64,000 nt of DNA from Streptomyces sp. ST2-7A (GCF_021390475.1 NZ_JAJUWS010000026.1:1-64000), one strand, 5' to 3'. Numbered from the stretch's first letter, positions 51,931 to 61,088 are shown. Translations and numbers: made by a program. The notes: a model not told the origin generated them from the letters alone.

Positions 51931-53696
51931 CGGGCGGTGCTCCTCGTCTTCGTGGTGGCTTCTTCGGTGCGCAGGCGTTGCAGGACGAGGCTCAGCCGGT
52001 CGTTCCGGCCGCCCCTCAGACCTTCGCGCCGCAGGATTTCCCGCAGTTGGACCCTGGTGACGGCCTGGTTGCCGTCCCGTGCGAGCAGGGCGGGGACGTG
52101 GGGGCGGACCTGCTCGACCAGGTGCTCTACCGACTGCTCCGGCTCGCGCGGCGCACGCCGGGCGGGCGGGCCGGGGGACCGGTCCCGCCGGTCCCCCGAC
52201 GTGTTCGCCCTCGCGGAGGGTTCCCGACGGCGGGCCACATCCGATGCCCGGTCCCCGGTCCCGAGGGGACGGTCCCCGGTTCCCGGGGCGGGATTCGCGG
52301 TCCCCGCCGTGCCGTTCCCGGTCCCCGGAGCACGGTCCCCGCCGGCCGGGGCGCGGTCCCCGGTTCCGCAGGGACGGTCCTCGCTATCCGGTCCCCGCTC
52401 CCCGGTGCCGGGGACCGGTCCCCTCTCCTCGTGCGGTCCCCGGTCCCCGGCAGGGTGGGTGTCGGTCCCCGGGAACCGGTCCCCGGCTCTTGGCCGACGG
52501 TCCCCTGCGGAGTCGTTTCCCTGCCGGCTCGGGAGGTGCTCCCGGTCCCCGGTCCCCGGCTTTCCTTCCCGGCTCCCGGTTCCCGCGACACCGTCCCCGT
52601 TCTCCGGTCCCCGGGCCCCCGTTCCGGGGACCGGTCCCTTCTCCCGGTGTGGTCCCCGGTCCCCGGCAGGGTGGGCGCCGGTCCCCGCGTCACGGTCCCC
52701 GGCTCCAGCCTCATGGTCCCCACTCCTGCCGAGAGGGTCCCGGCTATCCGGTCCTCGATTCCCGACCCCGGTCCCCGGTCCCCCGTCCTCGTGCGGTCCC
52801 CGGTCCCCGGTCGGGGTGCTGTTGGTGTCGGTGCGGGGTGTGCCGTAGGGGGACCAGGGGGAGGGCAGAGGGACCGTCGCCAGGGTGAGGGCGTGGCGGC
52901 GGGCGGCGAGCTGGTCGAGCAGTTCGGCGCGACGGACGGGGTCGGTCCCCACCGAGGCTTTGCCCAGGGCCTTGGACAGCCGGCGGGTGAGGCGTCGACC
53001 GCGTCGGTTCCGCTGCTGTTGGGGGGTCATCTCGGCGAGGGCTGCGGCCAGGGCGACGGCGCGGGCGGTGGCACGGTCGCGGGTGATCTGCGCGGCGTCC
53101 CGGTCCCGGGCGGCCAGGCCCAGGCGGGAGAGGAGACGTTCGCGCCCCTCCCGCGCGAGGGTGGCGATCAGGCCCCGGGAGCCGGCTTCGGGGGAGCGCA
53201 GCCGCACCTCCAGGCCCATGGCCAGGTGCCAGAGCATCGCCGCCATCACGGGGCCCACGAAGGCGCGGACGGTGCCGCCGACCGGCCCGCTCTCGGCGTA
53301 GGCGGGGATCACCTGCACGGCGGTGATGACCCAGATCAGGGTGCCCGGCACTCCCGGTGCTCCCTGGGTGACCAGGTTCTGTCTGGCCATCAGCGCGGTG
53401 GCGAAGAGGGCGAGTTCGGCAGCTGCGAACATCGCGGCGCGTTCGGCGGTGCCGGCCATGTCGAGGTGATTGGCGGCGAAGCGCCAGCTGGTGTCGGCGC
53501 TGTAGGCGGTGCAGGCCAGCGCGGCCAGGGCGGCGACCTTGACGGCCGGGTTGCCCGAACGCTTCCGCGGACGCCGGGCACGCCGCAGGATCGCCCAACC
53601 GGTCAGGCCTAGGAGGCAGGCGCCGGTGGGAACACCGAGGGCGAGGAGGAGGGAGAGGTCGGGGGCGAGACCGAGGGAGGGCAGGGGGAGGGTCAT
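51927..53696 (-). CDS. DUF2637 membrane protein with a long Gly-rich repeat tail
   Basis: 589 aa from ATG at 53696. The N-terminal 200 residues carry about five hydrophobic helices (LLLALGVPTGACLLGLTGWA, AALAALACTAYSADTSWRFA, TLIWVITAVQVIPAYA), the DUF2637/Spd-like pattern linked to plasmid spread in mycelium. Residues about 295-495 are a degenerate GTGDRGP-type repeat. A C-terminal helical domain follows (VEHLVEQVRPHVPALLARDG, VQLREILRREGLRGGRNDRL) and resembles a winged-helix unit. Confidence 0.72.
   Translation of the reverse strand: MTLPLPSLGLAPDLSLLLALGVPTGACLLGLTGWAILRRARRPRKRSGNPAVKVAALAALACTAYSADTSWRFAANHLDMAGTAERAAMFAAAELALFATALMARQNLVTQGAPGVPGTLIWVITAVQVIPAYAESGPVGGTVRAFVGPVMAAMLWHLAMGLEVRLRSPEAGSRGLIATLAREGRERLLSRLGLAARDRDAAQITRDRATARAVALAAALAEMTPQQQRNRRGRRLTRRLSKALGKASVGTDPVRRAELLDQLAARRHALTLATVPLPSPWSPYGTPRTDTNSTPTGDRGPHEDGGPGTGVGNRGPDSRDPLGRSGDHEAGAGDRDAGTGAHPAGDRGPHREKGPVPGTGARGPENGDGVAGTGSREGKPGTGDREHLPSRQGNDSAGDRRPRAGDRFPGTDTHPAGDRGPHEERGPVPGTGERGPDSEDRPCGTGDRAPAGGDRAPGTGNGTAGTANPAPGTGDRPLGTGDRASDVARRREPSARANTSGDRRDRSPGPPARRAPREPEQSVEHLVEQVRPHVPALLARDGNQAVTRVQLREILRREGLRGGRNDRLSLVLQRLRTEEATTKTRSTAR
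52230..52810. repeat. Degenerate short tandem repeat within the DUF2637 gene
   Basis: Imperfect copies of GGTCCCCGG-like units run in phase with codons and give PGTGDRGP-like peptides on the - strand. Longer cassettes recur, for example HPAGDRGPHREKGPVPGTGA and HPAGDRGPHEERGPVPGTGE. Slippage or unequal recombination would change the length. Confidence 0.8.
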
Positions 53697-54325
53697 GCTG
53701 CCTTTCCGAGAGGGGACTGCGCGGATGGCCGCCGGACCGGCCGGGGGGTGGGGGCCGGAGTGGAGGGAGCCTCGGCCGTGGAGGGGGCCGACCGCTTCCT
53801 TCCCCTGCTCCCGGCTCGGGGCATGCCGTGGTTCCGGTCGCGGTCCAGGACCTTGTCGGCTGCCTGCCGCAGCAGGTCGCGGGCGTGTTTGGGGTTGATC
53901 CGCAGGGCGAGGGCCAGTCGTTCGGGGCGCCAGCCCCGGACGTAGGCGTGGTCGATGACCACGCGGCGTTCGGTTTCGCTCAGGTGGACATCGCGGCCCT
54001 TGAAGAAGGCGATCACGCGGCTGTGGTCCAGGCGGTGGGACAGGCCCTCGTGCCAGGGGCGGCGCTCGGCCTCGGTCAGCCCGCCCCAGGTGCCCTCTCG
54101 CAGGCCGTTCTCCAGGGCGTGGTTGAGGCACTCGCGGCGCACCGGGCACGGGTCACACAGCTCTTTGGCCTCGGCGATGGCCTCGTGGTCGCGGGGGAGT
54201 GGGAAGAAGAGGGCGTCCGCGTCCCCGGGGTCCATGCCCCGGCACCCGGCGCGGGCCTGCCAGCTGGTGTCGCCGATACCGCGCAGGTCGGTGGCCGGCG
54301 CATCGGGGGTGGTGAGGTCTCGCAC
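53693..54325 (-). CDS. WhiB-family iron-sulfur regulator with C-terminal HTH
   Basis: 210 aa from GTG at 54325 behind GGAGA. Four Cys at residues 28, 57, 60 and 66 (AGCRGMDPGDADALFFP, CDPCPVRREC) fit a 4Fe-4S cluster, and GTWGGLTEAERR is the WhiB turn. Residues 105-165 (FKGRDVHLSETERRVVIDHA, ERLALALRINPKHARDLLRQ) look like an added DNA-binding helix-turn-helix. Likely a regulator of the element. Its stop overlaps the DUF2637 start. Confidence 0.88.
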   Translation of the reverse strand: MRDLTTPDAPATDLRGIGDTSWQARAGCRGMDPGDADALFFPLPRDHEAIAEAKELCDPCPVRRECLNHALENGLREGTWGGLTEAERRPWHEGLSHRLDHSRVIAFFKGRDVHLSETERRVVIDHAYVRGWRPERLALALRINPKHARDLLRQAADKVLDRDRNHGMPRAGSRGRKRSAPSTAEAPSTPAPTPRPVRRPSAQSPLGKAA

Positions 54326-54396
54326 GGTGGTCTCCGGTGTGGCCGCCGCGCCTCCCGGCCGGAGCCGGGAGGCGGGAGTGGTGGGGTGGGGGTGGG

Positions 54397-55089
54397 TCAG
54401 GTGGTTTCGGGCTGCCGGGCCCGGTGGGCCGCGGCGCGGTCGACGCGACCCGGATGCGGGGTCGCGCGGGGGGTACTGCCGCGTGCCGCGCCGTCGGGGG
54501 CGATCCGCCGGCGTCGGCACGGCTCGCCGACCGGGGCGTGGCACCACTCGCAGCGCACGGTCAGGGCGTCGGGCAGCCCCCGGGCGATGGCCGCCTCACG
54601 GGCCGCGCGGGCGGGCCGGTAGGGCGCCAGGGCTGCTCGGGCCCGGGCGGGGATGCAGGAGCCGACCTCCCGCAGCCGCGCCTCCAGTTCCGGGCGGGGC
54701 CGGGCGCCGGTGATCTGCCGGAGGTGGACCGGCGCGGTCCTCCCGCTCGCCACGGCACGTCGGGTACCGGCCAGTTCGGCGTTCCAGGCCACCGGATCAT
54801 CCGGGTCGGCACCCGGGGTGGGGTCGGTGTGCCGTTGCAGGCGGTCGCGCCGATGGGCTCGCCATGCGCGGGCGATGTCCACCGGCATGATCGGGTACGG
54901 GGAGGTCAGGACGTGCTCACGGGCGACCACGCGGGCGTCCCAGCCCTGCGGCGTGGCGGCGGGGACCTCCGCGAGCAGCTCGTGCCAGCGGTCGAGCTGT
55001 TCGCGGACCTCGGCCGGGTCGGTGCGGATGGTGCGGGGGTCCAGCCGGCCGATGTAGGCCAGCAGGGCGGCGCTCTCTCGACGGTCCAC
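54397..55089 (-). CDS. Hypothetical protein with C-terminal zinc finger
   Basis: 230 aa. Helical N-terminus (SAALLAYIGRLDPRTIRTDP, VREQLDRWHELLAEVPAATP), and the C-terminal VRCEWCHAPVGEPCRRRRIA with PHPGRVDRA, a Cys/His finger common in actinobacterial phage and element proteins. Function unknown. Confidence 0.65.
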   Translation of the reverse strand: MDRRESAALLAYIGRLDPRTIRTDPAEVREQLDRWHELLAEVPAATPQGWDARVVAREHVLTSPYPIMPVDIARAWRAHRRDRLQRHTDPTPGADPDDPVAWNAELAGTRRAVASGRTAPVHLRQITGARPRPELEARLREVGSCIPARARAALAPYRPARAAREAAIARGLPDALTVRCEWCHAPVGEPCRRRRIAPDGAARGSTPRATPHPGRVDRAAAHRARQPETT

Positions 55090-55092
55090 GGC

Positions 55093-55986
55093 TTACTCCG
55101 TTCCGGTCGGCTCGTCCAGGGCGGCCAGCAGGGCCGCGGTGTGCGCCTCGGCGCGGGTCATGCCACCGGGGCGGGCGGTGTTCCCACCGGTCGGGAAGCT
55201 GGGATGGGGGCGGGCCGGGGGGTGTTCCCGGGCGATCCAGGAGCGCCAGTCCGCGGCCCAGAGGTCCGCCGGGCGGGGGCCGTGGGCGGCCCGGTGGGCG
55301 CGCCACTTGGCGTCGGCGGCGCGCAGACCGTCCTCGCCGAGGCGGTCGAGGTGTCCCTGTTCGTGGATCCAGGCCCGGGTGGCGGGGTCCACCCGCCACT
55401 CGCCGGCCGGGGTCGGTGCACCGTCCCCACTGCCCTTCCTACGGTTCACCTTCGGTTCTCTACGGTTCTGGGGGTCGGATCCCGTACCCCTGCCGGGTCG
55501 GATTCCGGCACCCCGGGGGGGCGGAATCCGCGCCCCTCCCGGGTCGGATTCCGTACCGGTCGGATTCCGTCGGGAGGGCTCGGATCCCGGCCCCCGCCGG
55601 GGGTGGATGCCGTACCGCCGCAACCTCGCCTCATCCGGCTCGGGCACCGGGACCGCTTCCGTCGGCGGCTCGGGATGCGGGTCCTCCCGCCGGGCGTGCT
55701 CGGTCTCGGCCGACCGGGCGGCGGCGTGGGGCAGGTGGTAGACCGTGGTCCGATGCGGGCCCCGCAGGTGGTCCAGCACCCGCAGTTCGCCGCCGGTGAC
55801 GAGGGCGGCGATCGCGTCGCGCACCGCCGTCCGGCTCGCGTTCGTACGCGCCATCAGGCTGGTGAGCGAGGCCCAGGCGACGCACTGCTCGTCCGGGACC
55901 CGGTCGGCGATCGACAGCAGGACCAGCCGCGCGGTGCCCTTGGCGGCACTGTGTTCCCACACCCACTCGCGGGCCTCGACGCTCAT
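55093..55986 (-). CDS. Winged-helix protein, possible replication or regulatory factor
   Basis: 297 aa. AKGTARLVLLSIADRVPDEQ, WASLTSLMARTNASRTAVRD and AIAALVTGGELRVLDHLRGP form a winged helix of the kind found in phage and plasmid replication proteins and GntR-like regulators. A Pro/Arg-rich linker leads to a helical C-terminus (DPATRAWIHEQGHLDRLGED). It is the first gene of this - strand block, so its promoter should lie in 55987-56100. Confidence 0.68.
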   Translation of the reverse strand: MSVEAREWVWEHSAAKGTARLVLLSIADRVPDEQCVAWASLTSLMARTNASRTAVRDAIAALVTGGELRVLDHLRGPHRTTVYHLPHAAARSAETEHARREDPHPEPPTEAVPVPEPDEARLRRYGIHPRRGPGSEPSRRNPTGTESDPGGARIPPPRGAGIRPGRGTGSDPQNRREPKVNRRKGSGDGAPTPAGEWRVDPATRAWIHEQGHLDRLGEDGLRAADAKWRAHRAAHGPRPADLWAADWRSWIAREHPPARPHPSFPTGGNTARPGGMTRAEAHTAALLAALDEPTGTE

Positions 55987-56762
55987 CGCCCACCCCCGTT
56001 CACCTGCGGGAGGACACCCGCCGCAGCGGTGTGGGGGCGGGAGCGGGTGGGGTTGGGGAAGCGGGCGGCTGCCGCGCGGATCGGACCCTCGGTCCTTTTG
56101 CGCAGGGCAGAGCGCATGTAAGAATCTCCCTCGGTGTTGCCACGCTGAGACGCCCCGTGGAAGGGATCAGCGCGGTGATGATGGCGATCTCCGCCCTTGC
56201 CGGGGCGGTTCAGCCGTGAAGCGTTCGGCGTTCGGGAGTTGCCGCTCCCGGGCGCCGTCGCTGTGTGCGGGGTCTTATGAGGTCAGGGGTGGCGTGGGCT
56301 GCTCCTTGTGTTCGTCCTGCCGGCCGGGCTGCCCCGGCGACGACGAACATACGCACGCACTCCCGACAAGATCCAGAGTTGGTTCAACAACTCGGTACAA
56401 GTCATAAGAGCGGGGACGCCATTACCGCAGGCGCAAGCGTGCCGGAGCCGGACCGGTCGGCATCGTGCCGGGGTGCTTCGCCCGGCCGGCTGGGGGAGGG
56501 ACTCGCCTCGTGCGCCCGTCCTTTCGGCCGGAGCGCTCGTTGGGCCGGCATCCCGTCTCCTCCGTGCTCTTCGGGTCCTGGGTACGGCAAGGCCGACCCC
56601 GCGCTGTTTCCGCTTGTGGACAGCGCTGAGTGATCGTAAGCCGACAACAGCGCTCCGTGTCAACGGGGGAGAACGTTGGGGTGGGAGGGGCTCGTGTATC
56701 GTCCACACCTGTGAACGCCGCAGGAGGTGGGCGCGTGATCCTTGGCGAAGGGAGGTCAACCG
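55987..56762. promoter_or_regulatory. Divergent intergenic region
   Basis: No gene can be supported in these 776 bases. GAGTTG (56376-56381) and CAACTC (56388-56393) form a small palindrome in a locally less GC-rich stretch; TTGGTT and TCATAA surround it as weak promoter elements. It separates the conjugative block (-) from the XRE module (+). Confidence 0.45.
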
Positions 56763-57209
56763 ATGGGTGACGAGGTGAGCGAGGAGGGGCGGATCCTCGC
56801 GGAGAAGGTTGACCGCCTCTTCCAGGTGATCCACCCCACGGGGCGCGGCCCGTACTCCCTGCGCGAGGTGGCCCAGGGCATCGCCGACAGGGGAGGCCCG
56901 ACCATGTCGGCGAGCTTCCTTCACCAGCTGCGAAAAGGGCAGCGGGACAACCCCGGCATCAAGTACCTCAAGGCTCTCGCGGATTTCTTCGGCGTCCCTC
57001 CCTCCTACTTCTTCGACGAGGAAGAAGGGCGGCGCGTGGACACGGAGTTGTCCCTGCTGGAGTCCATGCGCGACAACCAGGTGCGCTCCGTGGCGCTGCG
57101 GGCTTCGGGCCTCTCTCCGGAGACCCTGCGGACCGTGCAGGCGATCATCGAGCGCGCCCGGGAGCTCGAAGGGCTGAACAAGGACGAGGGGCCCGGCGAG
57201 GACGCGTGA
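56763..57209 (+). CDS. XRE-family transcriptional regulator
   Basis: 148 aa from ATG at 56763 behind GGGAGG. The XRE helix-turn-helix covers about residues 27-85: SLREVAQGIADRGGPTMSAS, then FLHQLRKGQRDNPGIKYLKA and LADFFGVPPSYFFDEEEG. The C-terminal helix (LSPETLRTVQAIIERARELE) is dimerisation-like. The next gene is an ImmA/IrrE protease, which usually cleaves such a repressor. Confidence 0.9.
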   Translation: MGDEVSEEGRILAEKVDRLFQVIHPTGRGPYSLREVAQGIADRGGPTMSASFLHQLRKGQRDNPGIKYLKALADFFGVPPSYFFDEEEGRRVDTELSLLESMRDNQVRSVALRASGLSPETLRTVQAIIERARELEGLNKDEGPGEDA

Positions 57210-57446
57210 TCACGATGCGACAGGCTTTCCCGATCCCCGCGCCGCGTGGCGCTTCGTGCTCCATCGACGCCATGTCCGGTGACCGAGCCGGCGCCCCGTG
57301 CGTTGTCGCGTTACCGAAGCCGGGCGGGCAGCGCTCCTGGCTGCCCCGGATGTCGATGATGAAGTCCGAAGACCTACGGCTGGCTGCGTGGTGCATGAAA
57401 AGGTGCGCCATTCGGAAAAGATGATGCAAGATCCGGGAGAGAAACG

Positions 57447-58001
57447 TTGCGTCTGTTTCGACGGCTCCGGGCGCCCTTCTTCCGGCGTCGCCTTCAGGGG
57501 GACCCCGATCCTTTGGTCGGAATCGAAATTCCCATACCCTTCGATGTCGAAAAATTCCTCAGCGTGGTCGAGAAGCATCGTGGACGACCCGTGTTCGTGC
57601 GACCGCTCGAGGGGATCAAGGGCAGGGACAACGAACTGTGCGGGCTGTGGGTGGAACTCGACGGCGCCGACTACATCTTCCGCGAGGCATCGACCTCTCC
57701 GCTGCACCGGGACCACATCGTCCTGCACGAGATCAGCCACATGTTGCTCGGGCACAACGTCACCGGTGGCACCGGCGGCAGGGGCCCCGGAGTGGACCTC
57801 AAGAACCTCTTCACCACCATCGACCCCCGCATCGTCCGCACCGTACTGGGGCGGGCCAACTTCAGTAACGCCCGAGAGCGGGAAGCCGAACTCCTCGCCA
57901 CCTGTATAGCCAAGATGGCCGACCTGCGGCCTGTATCGGGCACTCGCGCCCCCGAACTCGATCGTCTCGACGCGGCATTGCGGGGTGAGAGCGACCGATG
58001 A
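57447..58001 (+). CDS. ImmA/IrrE-type metalloprotease domain protein
   Basis: 184 aa from TTG at 57447 after GGGAGAG. HIVLHEISHMLLGHNVTGG carries the HExxH zinc motif (about residues 94-98), and AREREAELLATCIAKMA supplies the downstream Glu ligand. Family members cleave XRE repressors in response to stress or prophage signals. It is coupled to the next gene by ATGA. Confidence 0.85.
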   Translation: MRLFRRLRAPFFRRRLQGDPDPLVGIEIPIPFDVEKFLSVVEKHRGRPVFVRPLEGIKGRDNELCGLWVELDGADYIFREASTSPLHRDHIVLHEISHMLLGHNVTGGTGGRGPGVDLKNLFTTIDPRIVRTVLGRANFSNAREREAELLATCIAKMADLRPVSGTRAPELDRLDAALRGESDR

Positions 58002-59194
58002 AATCCTTCGAATTGGTCATGGCGATCCTTCTGTGGATCACCACCGCGTGGCGTGCCGTCAAGGTGTGGGGAAAGGGACACGACCGAGCTCTCTGGTGGA
58101 CGTTCTTCGGCCTGGCCGTGATGATGACGTTGCGTCTACCGGCAGGGCGGGCTCTCGATCAACTGACCGGCATCGTTGACCTCTCCTACCTGCTCAAACA
58201 CCTCTCCGGCGGAGTGCTTTCGGCGGCTGCCCTACTGGCGTTCCTGCGCAAGGTCTCCGGCCAGCAGGACGGCAGCCCCGGGGTGAAACGACTGCGCGTC
58301 ATTCTTCCCCTTGCCACGGCAGCCATCATGTCGACGATCTTCTTCGCGAAGCTCCAGCCCTACGAGACCAGGGCGATATTCCAGGACCCCGCCGCCCGGA
58401 TGGCACTCCTCGCCTACACGACGGTCTTTCTCGGCTTCCTCACCCTCTCCCTGCTGACCGGCACGCGGGTCTGCCTGCGCTGGAGCCGCAAGGCCGACGG
58501 ACGAGCCCTCGGCTGGGGACTCGGGACCATCGGTGCCGGGCTGGCAGCGGGAGTGGCCTACGCCCTGGTCCGTATCGCAGCCCTCATCGCGCATATGACC
58601 GGTGACGGGATCCTTCCCGGAGATCTCGACGACCGGGTGAGCACCTACCTGCTCATGACCGCGCTCCTTCTCATCGTGGTGGGCAGCACTCTCCCCGTCC
58701 TCGGAAAGCTGCGCACCTGGTGGAAGAGGAGACGGGCATTGCTCGCTCTGCGTCCCCTGTGGCTCGACCTCACCCGGGCCGCTCCGGCCGTGCGTCTCGA
58801 TTCCCCGCGCGGCCCGACCGCCGACCGGCTCGACCCCCGTGACATGCTCGGCCGCCTCTACCGCCGAACCATCGAGATCCGAGACGCCGCTCTGGTGCTC
58901 GGTGACCACGCGCCCGCCGACCTCCGGGAACGAGCCCGGCGGCACGTCGAGGCCCGAGGGCTCACCGGAGCCCGGGCCACCGTCGCCGCCGAAGCCTGCC
59001 GGCTCCTCGCGGCCCGCCGCGCCAAACTGCGCGGCGAGGTCCCGCAGGCGAGCCGTGACCGGTCACCGGTCGAAGGCGGCCGGGACCTGCTCGGGGAGAT
59101 CTCCGTCCTCACCCGCCTGTCCGACGCCTACCACTCCGATCTCGCCCACGAATTCGCGGACACCTGCGACCGCCTACCGGAGCCCCAGCCATGA
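57998..59194 (+). CDS. MAB_1171c family membrane protein
   Basis: 398 aa from ATG at 57998. Seven or so membrane helices lie in residues 1-240 (ELVMAILLWITTAWRAVKVW, GVLSAAALLAFLRKVSG, LMTALLLIVVGSTLPVLGKL). A soluble C-terminal domain follows (RRALLALRPLWLDLTRAAPA, RLYRRTIEIRDAALVL), the MAB_1171c pattern. The seven-helix plus cytoplasmic domain plan suggests a sensor rather than a transporter; that is inference. Confidence 0.82.
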   Translation: MKSFELVMAILLWITTAWRAVKVWGKGHDRALWWTFFGLAVMMTLRLPAGRALDQLTGIVDLSYLLKHLSGGVLSAAALLAFLRKVSGQQDGSPGVKRLRVILPLATAAIMSTIFFAKLQPYETRAIFQDPAARMALLAYTTVFLGFLTLSLLTGTRVCLRWSRKADGRALGWGLGTIGAGLAAGVAYALVRIAALIAHMTGDGILPGDLDDRVSTYLLMTALLLIVVGSTLPVLGKLRTWWKRRRALLALRPLWLDLTRAAPAVRLDSPRGPTADRLDPRDMLGRLYRRTIEIRDAALVLGDHAPADLRERARRHVEARGLTGARATVAAEACRLLAARRAKLRGEVPQASRDRSPVEGGRDLLGEISVLTRLSDAYHSDLAHEFADTCDRLPEPQP

Positions 59195-59811
59195 GCACCT
59201 TCACCCCACCGCCGACCCCCACCTACGCCGAGGCCACTCCCTGGGTGAGAGTGGCCAAAGCGATCACGGATGTCCTGGCGCCGGGCCACCTCGTCATCGG
59301 CCTGCTCCTGCTCATCGGATGGCACAGCACGGGAAATCCGGTCGGTGTCGGCTGGGGGCTGCTCGCCGCCCTCTTCTGCGGCGTCATTCCCCTCATCATC
59401 ATCCGCCTCGGCGTACGGCGGGGAAAACTCACCGACAAGCACGTACGGGTGCGCAAACAGCGCATCGTCCCCCTCACGGCCACCCTCGTCTCGGTGGTCA
59501 CCGGCATCGTGTTGCTTGATGTCCTCGGCGCTCCCCGAGAGGTCTTCGCCCTGGTCATCGCCATGCTCGCCGGTCTGGCCAGCGCCCTGGTCGTGACGGT
59601 GTGGTGGCAGATCTCGGTGCACAACGCCGTCGCCGGAGGCACGGTGATGATCCTCCTCCTGGCCTACGGGCCCGTGCTTCTCCCCGCGGTCGTGCTGGTC
59701 CTCGCCATCGGCTGGTCCCGCCGCGTCCTGAAGGCACACACCCTGCCCCAACTCATCTGCGGAACAGCTCTCGGCGCCGTCGCCGCCACGGTCTTCGCCG
59801 CTCTCAGCTGA
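59191..59811 (+). CDS. PAP2-like integral membrane protein
   Basis: 206 aa from ATG at 59191, overlapping the MAB_1171c stop (ATGA). Six membrane helices, for example GHLVIGLLLLIGWHSTG, LLAALFCGVIPLIIIRLGV and VMILLLAYGPVLLPAVVLVL. The R.AHT.PQ...G segment near the end (RRVLKAHTLPQLICGTALGA) recalls the phosphatidic-acid phosphatase fold, but the active-site His/Arg set is incomplete. Fourth gene of the module. Confidence 0.75.
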   Translation: MSTFTPPPTPTYAEATPWVRVAKAITDVLAPGHLVIGLLLLIGWHSTGNPVGVGWGLLAALFCGVIPLIIIRLGVRRGKLTDKHVRVRKQRIVPLTATLVSVVTGIVLLDVLGAPREVFALVIAMLAGLASALVVTVWWQISVHNAVAGGTVMILLLAYGPVLLPAVVLVLAIGWSRRVLKAHTLPQLICGTALGAVAATVFAALS

Positions 59812-59858
59812 ACCCCGGGGCGAAGCCGGGTGGCTGAGGGCCTACCGGGGAGCGGTGG

Positions 59859-60101
59859 TTGCGAGAGGGGCGGTGCCAGGTGCTCCCGTGCCCTGCCGAC
59901 CGGGCCCGCAACTGCCTCGAGCGTGGGTCACGCGGAGGGCGGCCCCCGACGTTCGACAAGGACGACCACAAACAGCGGCATGCGGGCGAGCGCGGGATCA
60001 ACCGCCTCGAGAGACGCCGGGCCATGGCCACGAGATACGACAAGCTCGCCGCCCGCCACGAAGCGACCGTGCTGGTCACAGCCATTGACGAATGGCTGTG
60101 A
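59859..60101 (+). pseudogene. IS5-family transposase, C-terminal remnant
   Basis: RGGRPPTFDKDDHKQRHAGE, RGINRLERRRAMATRYDKLA and ARHEATVLVTAIDEWL match the end of IS5-type transposases of Streptomyces. The DDE N-terminal part is missing. The remnant marks an old insertion between the XRE module and the oxidoreductase. Confidence 0.8.
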
Positions 60102-60122
60102 CCAGCGCTTTCGCCCCAACTC

Positions 60123-61088
60123 CTAGTCGACCCTGACCACGTACTTGCCCCGCACACCGCCCGCCTCCAGCGCCCGGTGTGCCGCCGCTGTCTCTTCCAG
60201 CGGGAAGACCGTGTCCACCGCCGGTCGCAGGTTTCCCTCCGTCACCTGGCGGGCGAGGTCGTCGAGGAGCGCACGTTCGGGGTTACCGCTGAAGAAACGC
60301 ACCCGGCCGCGTCCGTGGACGGCGCCGGCCGCGATGTAGCCCAGCGAGGCGACGGGCCGCGTCGGATCGAAGGCGATGGTGACCATGCGTCCGCCGGGCT
60401 TCAGCATCCGCCGGACGGTACGCAGGTCGCTGCCCGCCGTGTCGAGGACCACGTCGAACAGCCCCGGTTCCGCAGGGGACACGGTGCGGTGGTCGACGGC
60501 GTGGTGGGCACCGAGCGTGCGGACGAAGTCGAGGTTGGCGGCGCGGGCCAGGGCCGTGACCTCGGCTCCGTACGCCCGCCCGAGTTGGACGGCGGCATTG
60601 CCGACGCCGCCCGCCGCGCCCCGTACGAGCAGCCGTTCGCCGGGGCGCAGCGCGGCCTTGTCGCGGAGGGCCGTGAGGGCCGTGGTGGCCACCGGCAGTG
60701 CGGCGGCGGCCACGAGGTCCACTCCCTCCGGGACCCGGCCGATCCGCTCGGGCCCTACCGTCAGGTACTCGGCCGCGCTGCCGAATCCGGAGCCGCGGCC
60801 CAGCACGCCCCACACCCGGTCGCCGACCGCCGCGCCGGTCGCGCCGGGGCCGAGTGCGGCGATTTCGCCGGTGAAGTCCAGCCCGATGCGCTGCGGGAAC
60901 CTCCGACCGGTGATGAGGCGGAGCCGACCGGAACGGGCCGCCAACTCGCCGCCGTTCACGCTGAACGCGCGCACGCGCACCAGGACCTGGCCGGGTGCCG
61001 GTGCGGGACGTGGCACCCGGCCCACATACAGCACCTCGGGGCCGCCGAAGCGGTCGAACAGTACGGCTTTCATCGTGCGGTCGTCCAT
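60123..61088 (-). CDS. MDR-type NADP-dependent quinone oxidoreductase
   Basis: 321 aa. GGPEVLYVGRVPRPAPAPGQ opens the GroES-like domain and RIGLDFTGEIAALGPGATG follows. The Rossmann motif is LLVRGAAGGVGNAAVQLGRA. Zinc ligands of true alcohol dehydrogenases are absent, as in zeta-crystallin-like quinone reductases. It reads away from the TetR gene, which probably represses it through the operator at 61157. ATG at 61073 is an alternative start. Confidence 0.88.
   Translation of the reverse strand: MDDRTMKAVLFDRFGGPEVLYVGRVPRPAPAPGQVLVRVRAFSVNGGELAARSGRLRLITGRRFPQRIGLDFTGEIAALGPGATGAAVGDRVWGVLGRGSGFGSAAEYLTVGPERIGRVPEGVDLVAAAALPVATTALTALRDKAALRPGERLLVRGAAGGVGNAAVQLGRAYGAEVTALARAANLDFVRTLGAHHAVDHRTVSPAEPGLFDVVLDTAGSDLRTVRRMLKPGGRMVTIAFDPTRPVASLGYIAAGAVHGRGRVRFFSGNPERALLDDLARQVTEGNLRPAVDTVFPLEETAAAHRALEAGGVRGKYVVRVD

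Noticed and set aside
56308..56778. Possible + strand gene of 156 codons before the XRE regulator
   Set aside because: Arg-rich product typical of antisense or out-of-frame GC-rich DNA; it overlaps the start of a clear gene.
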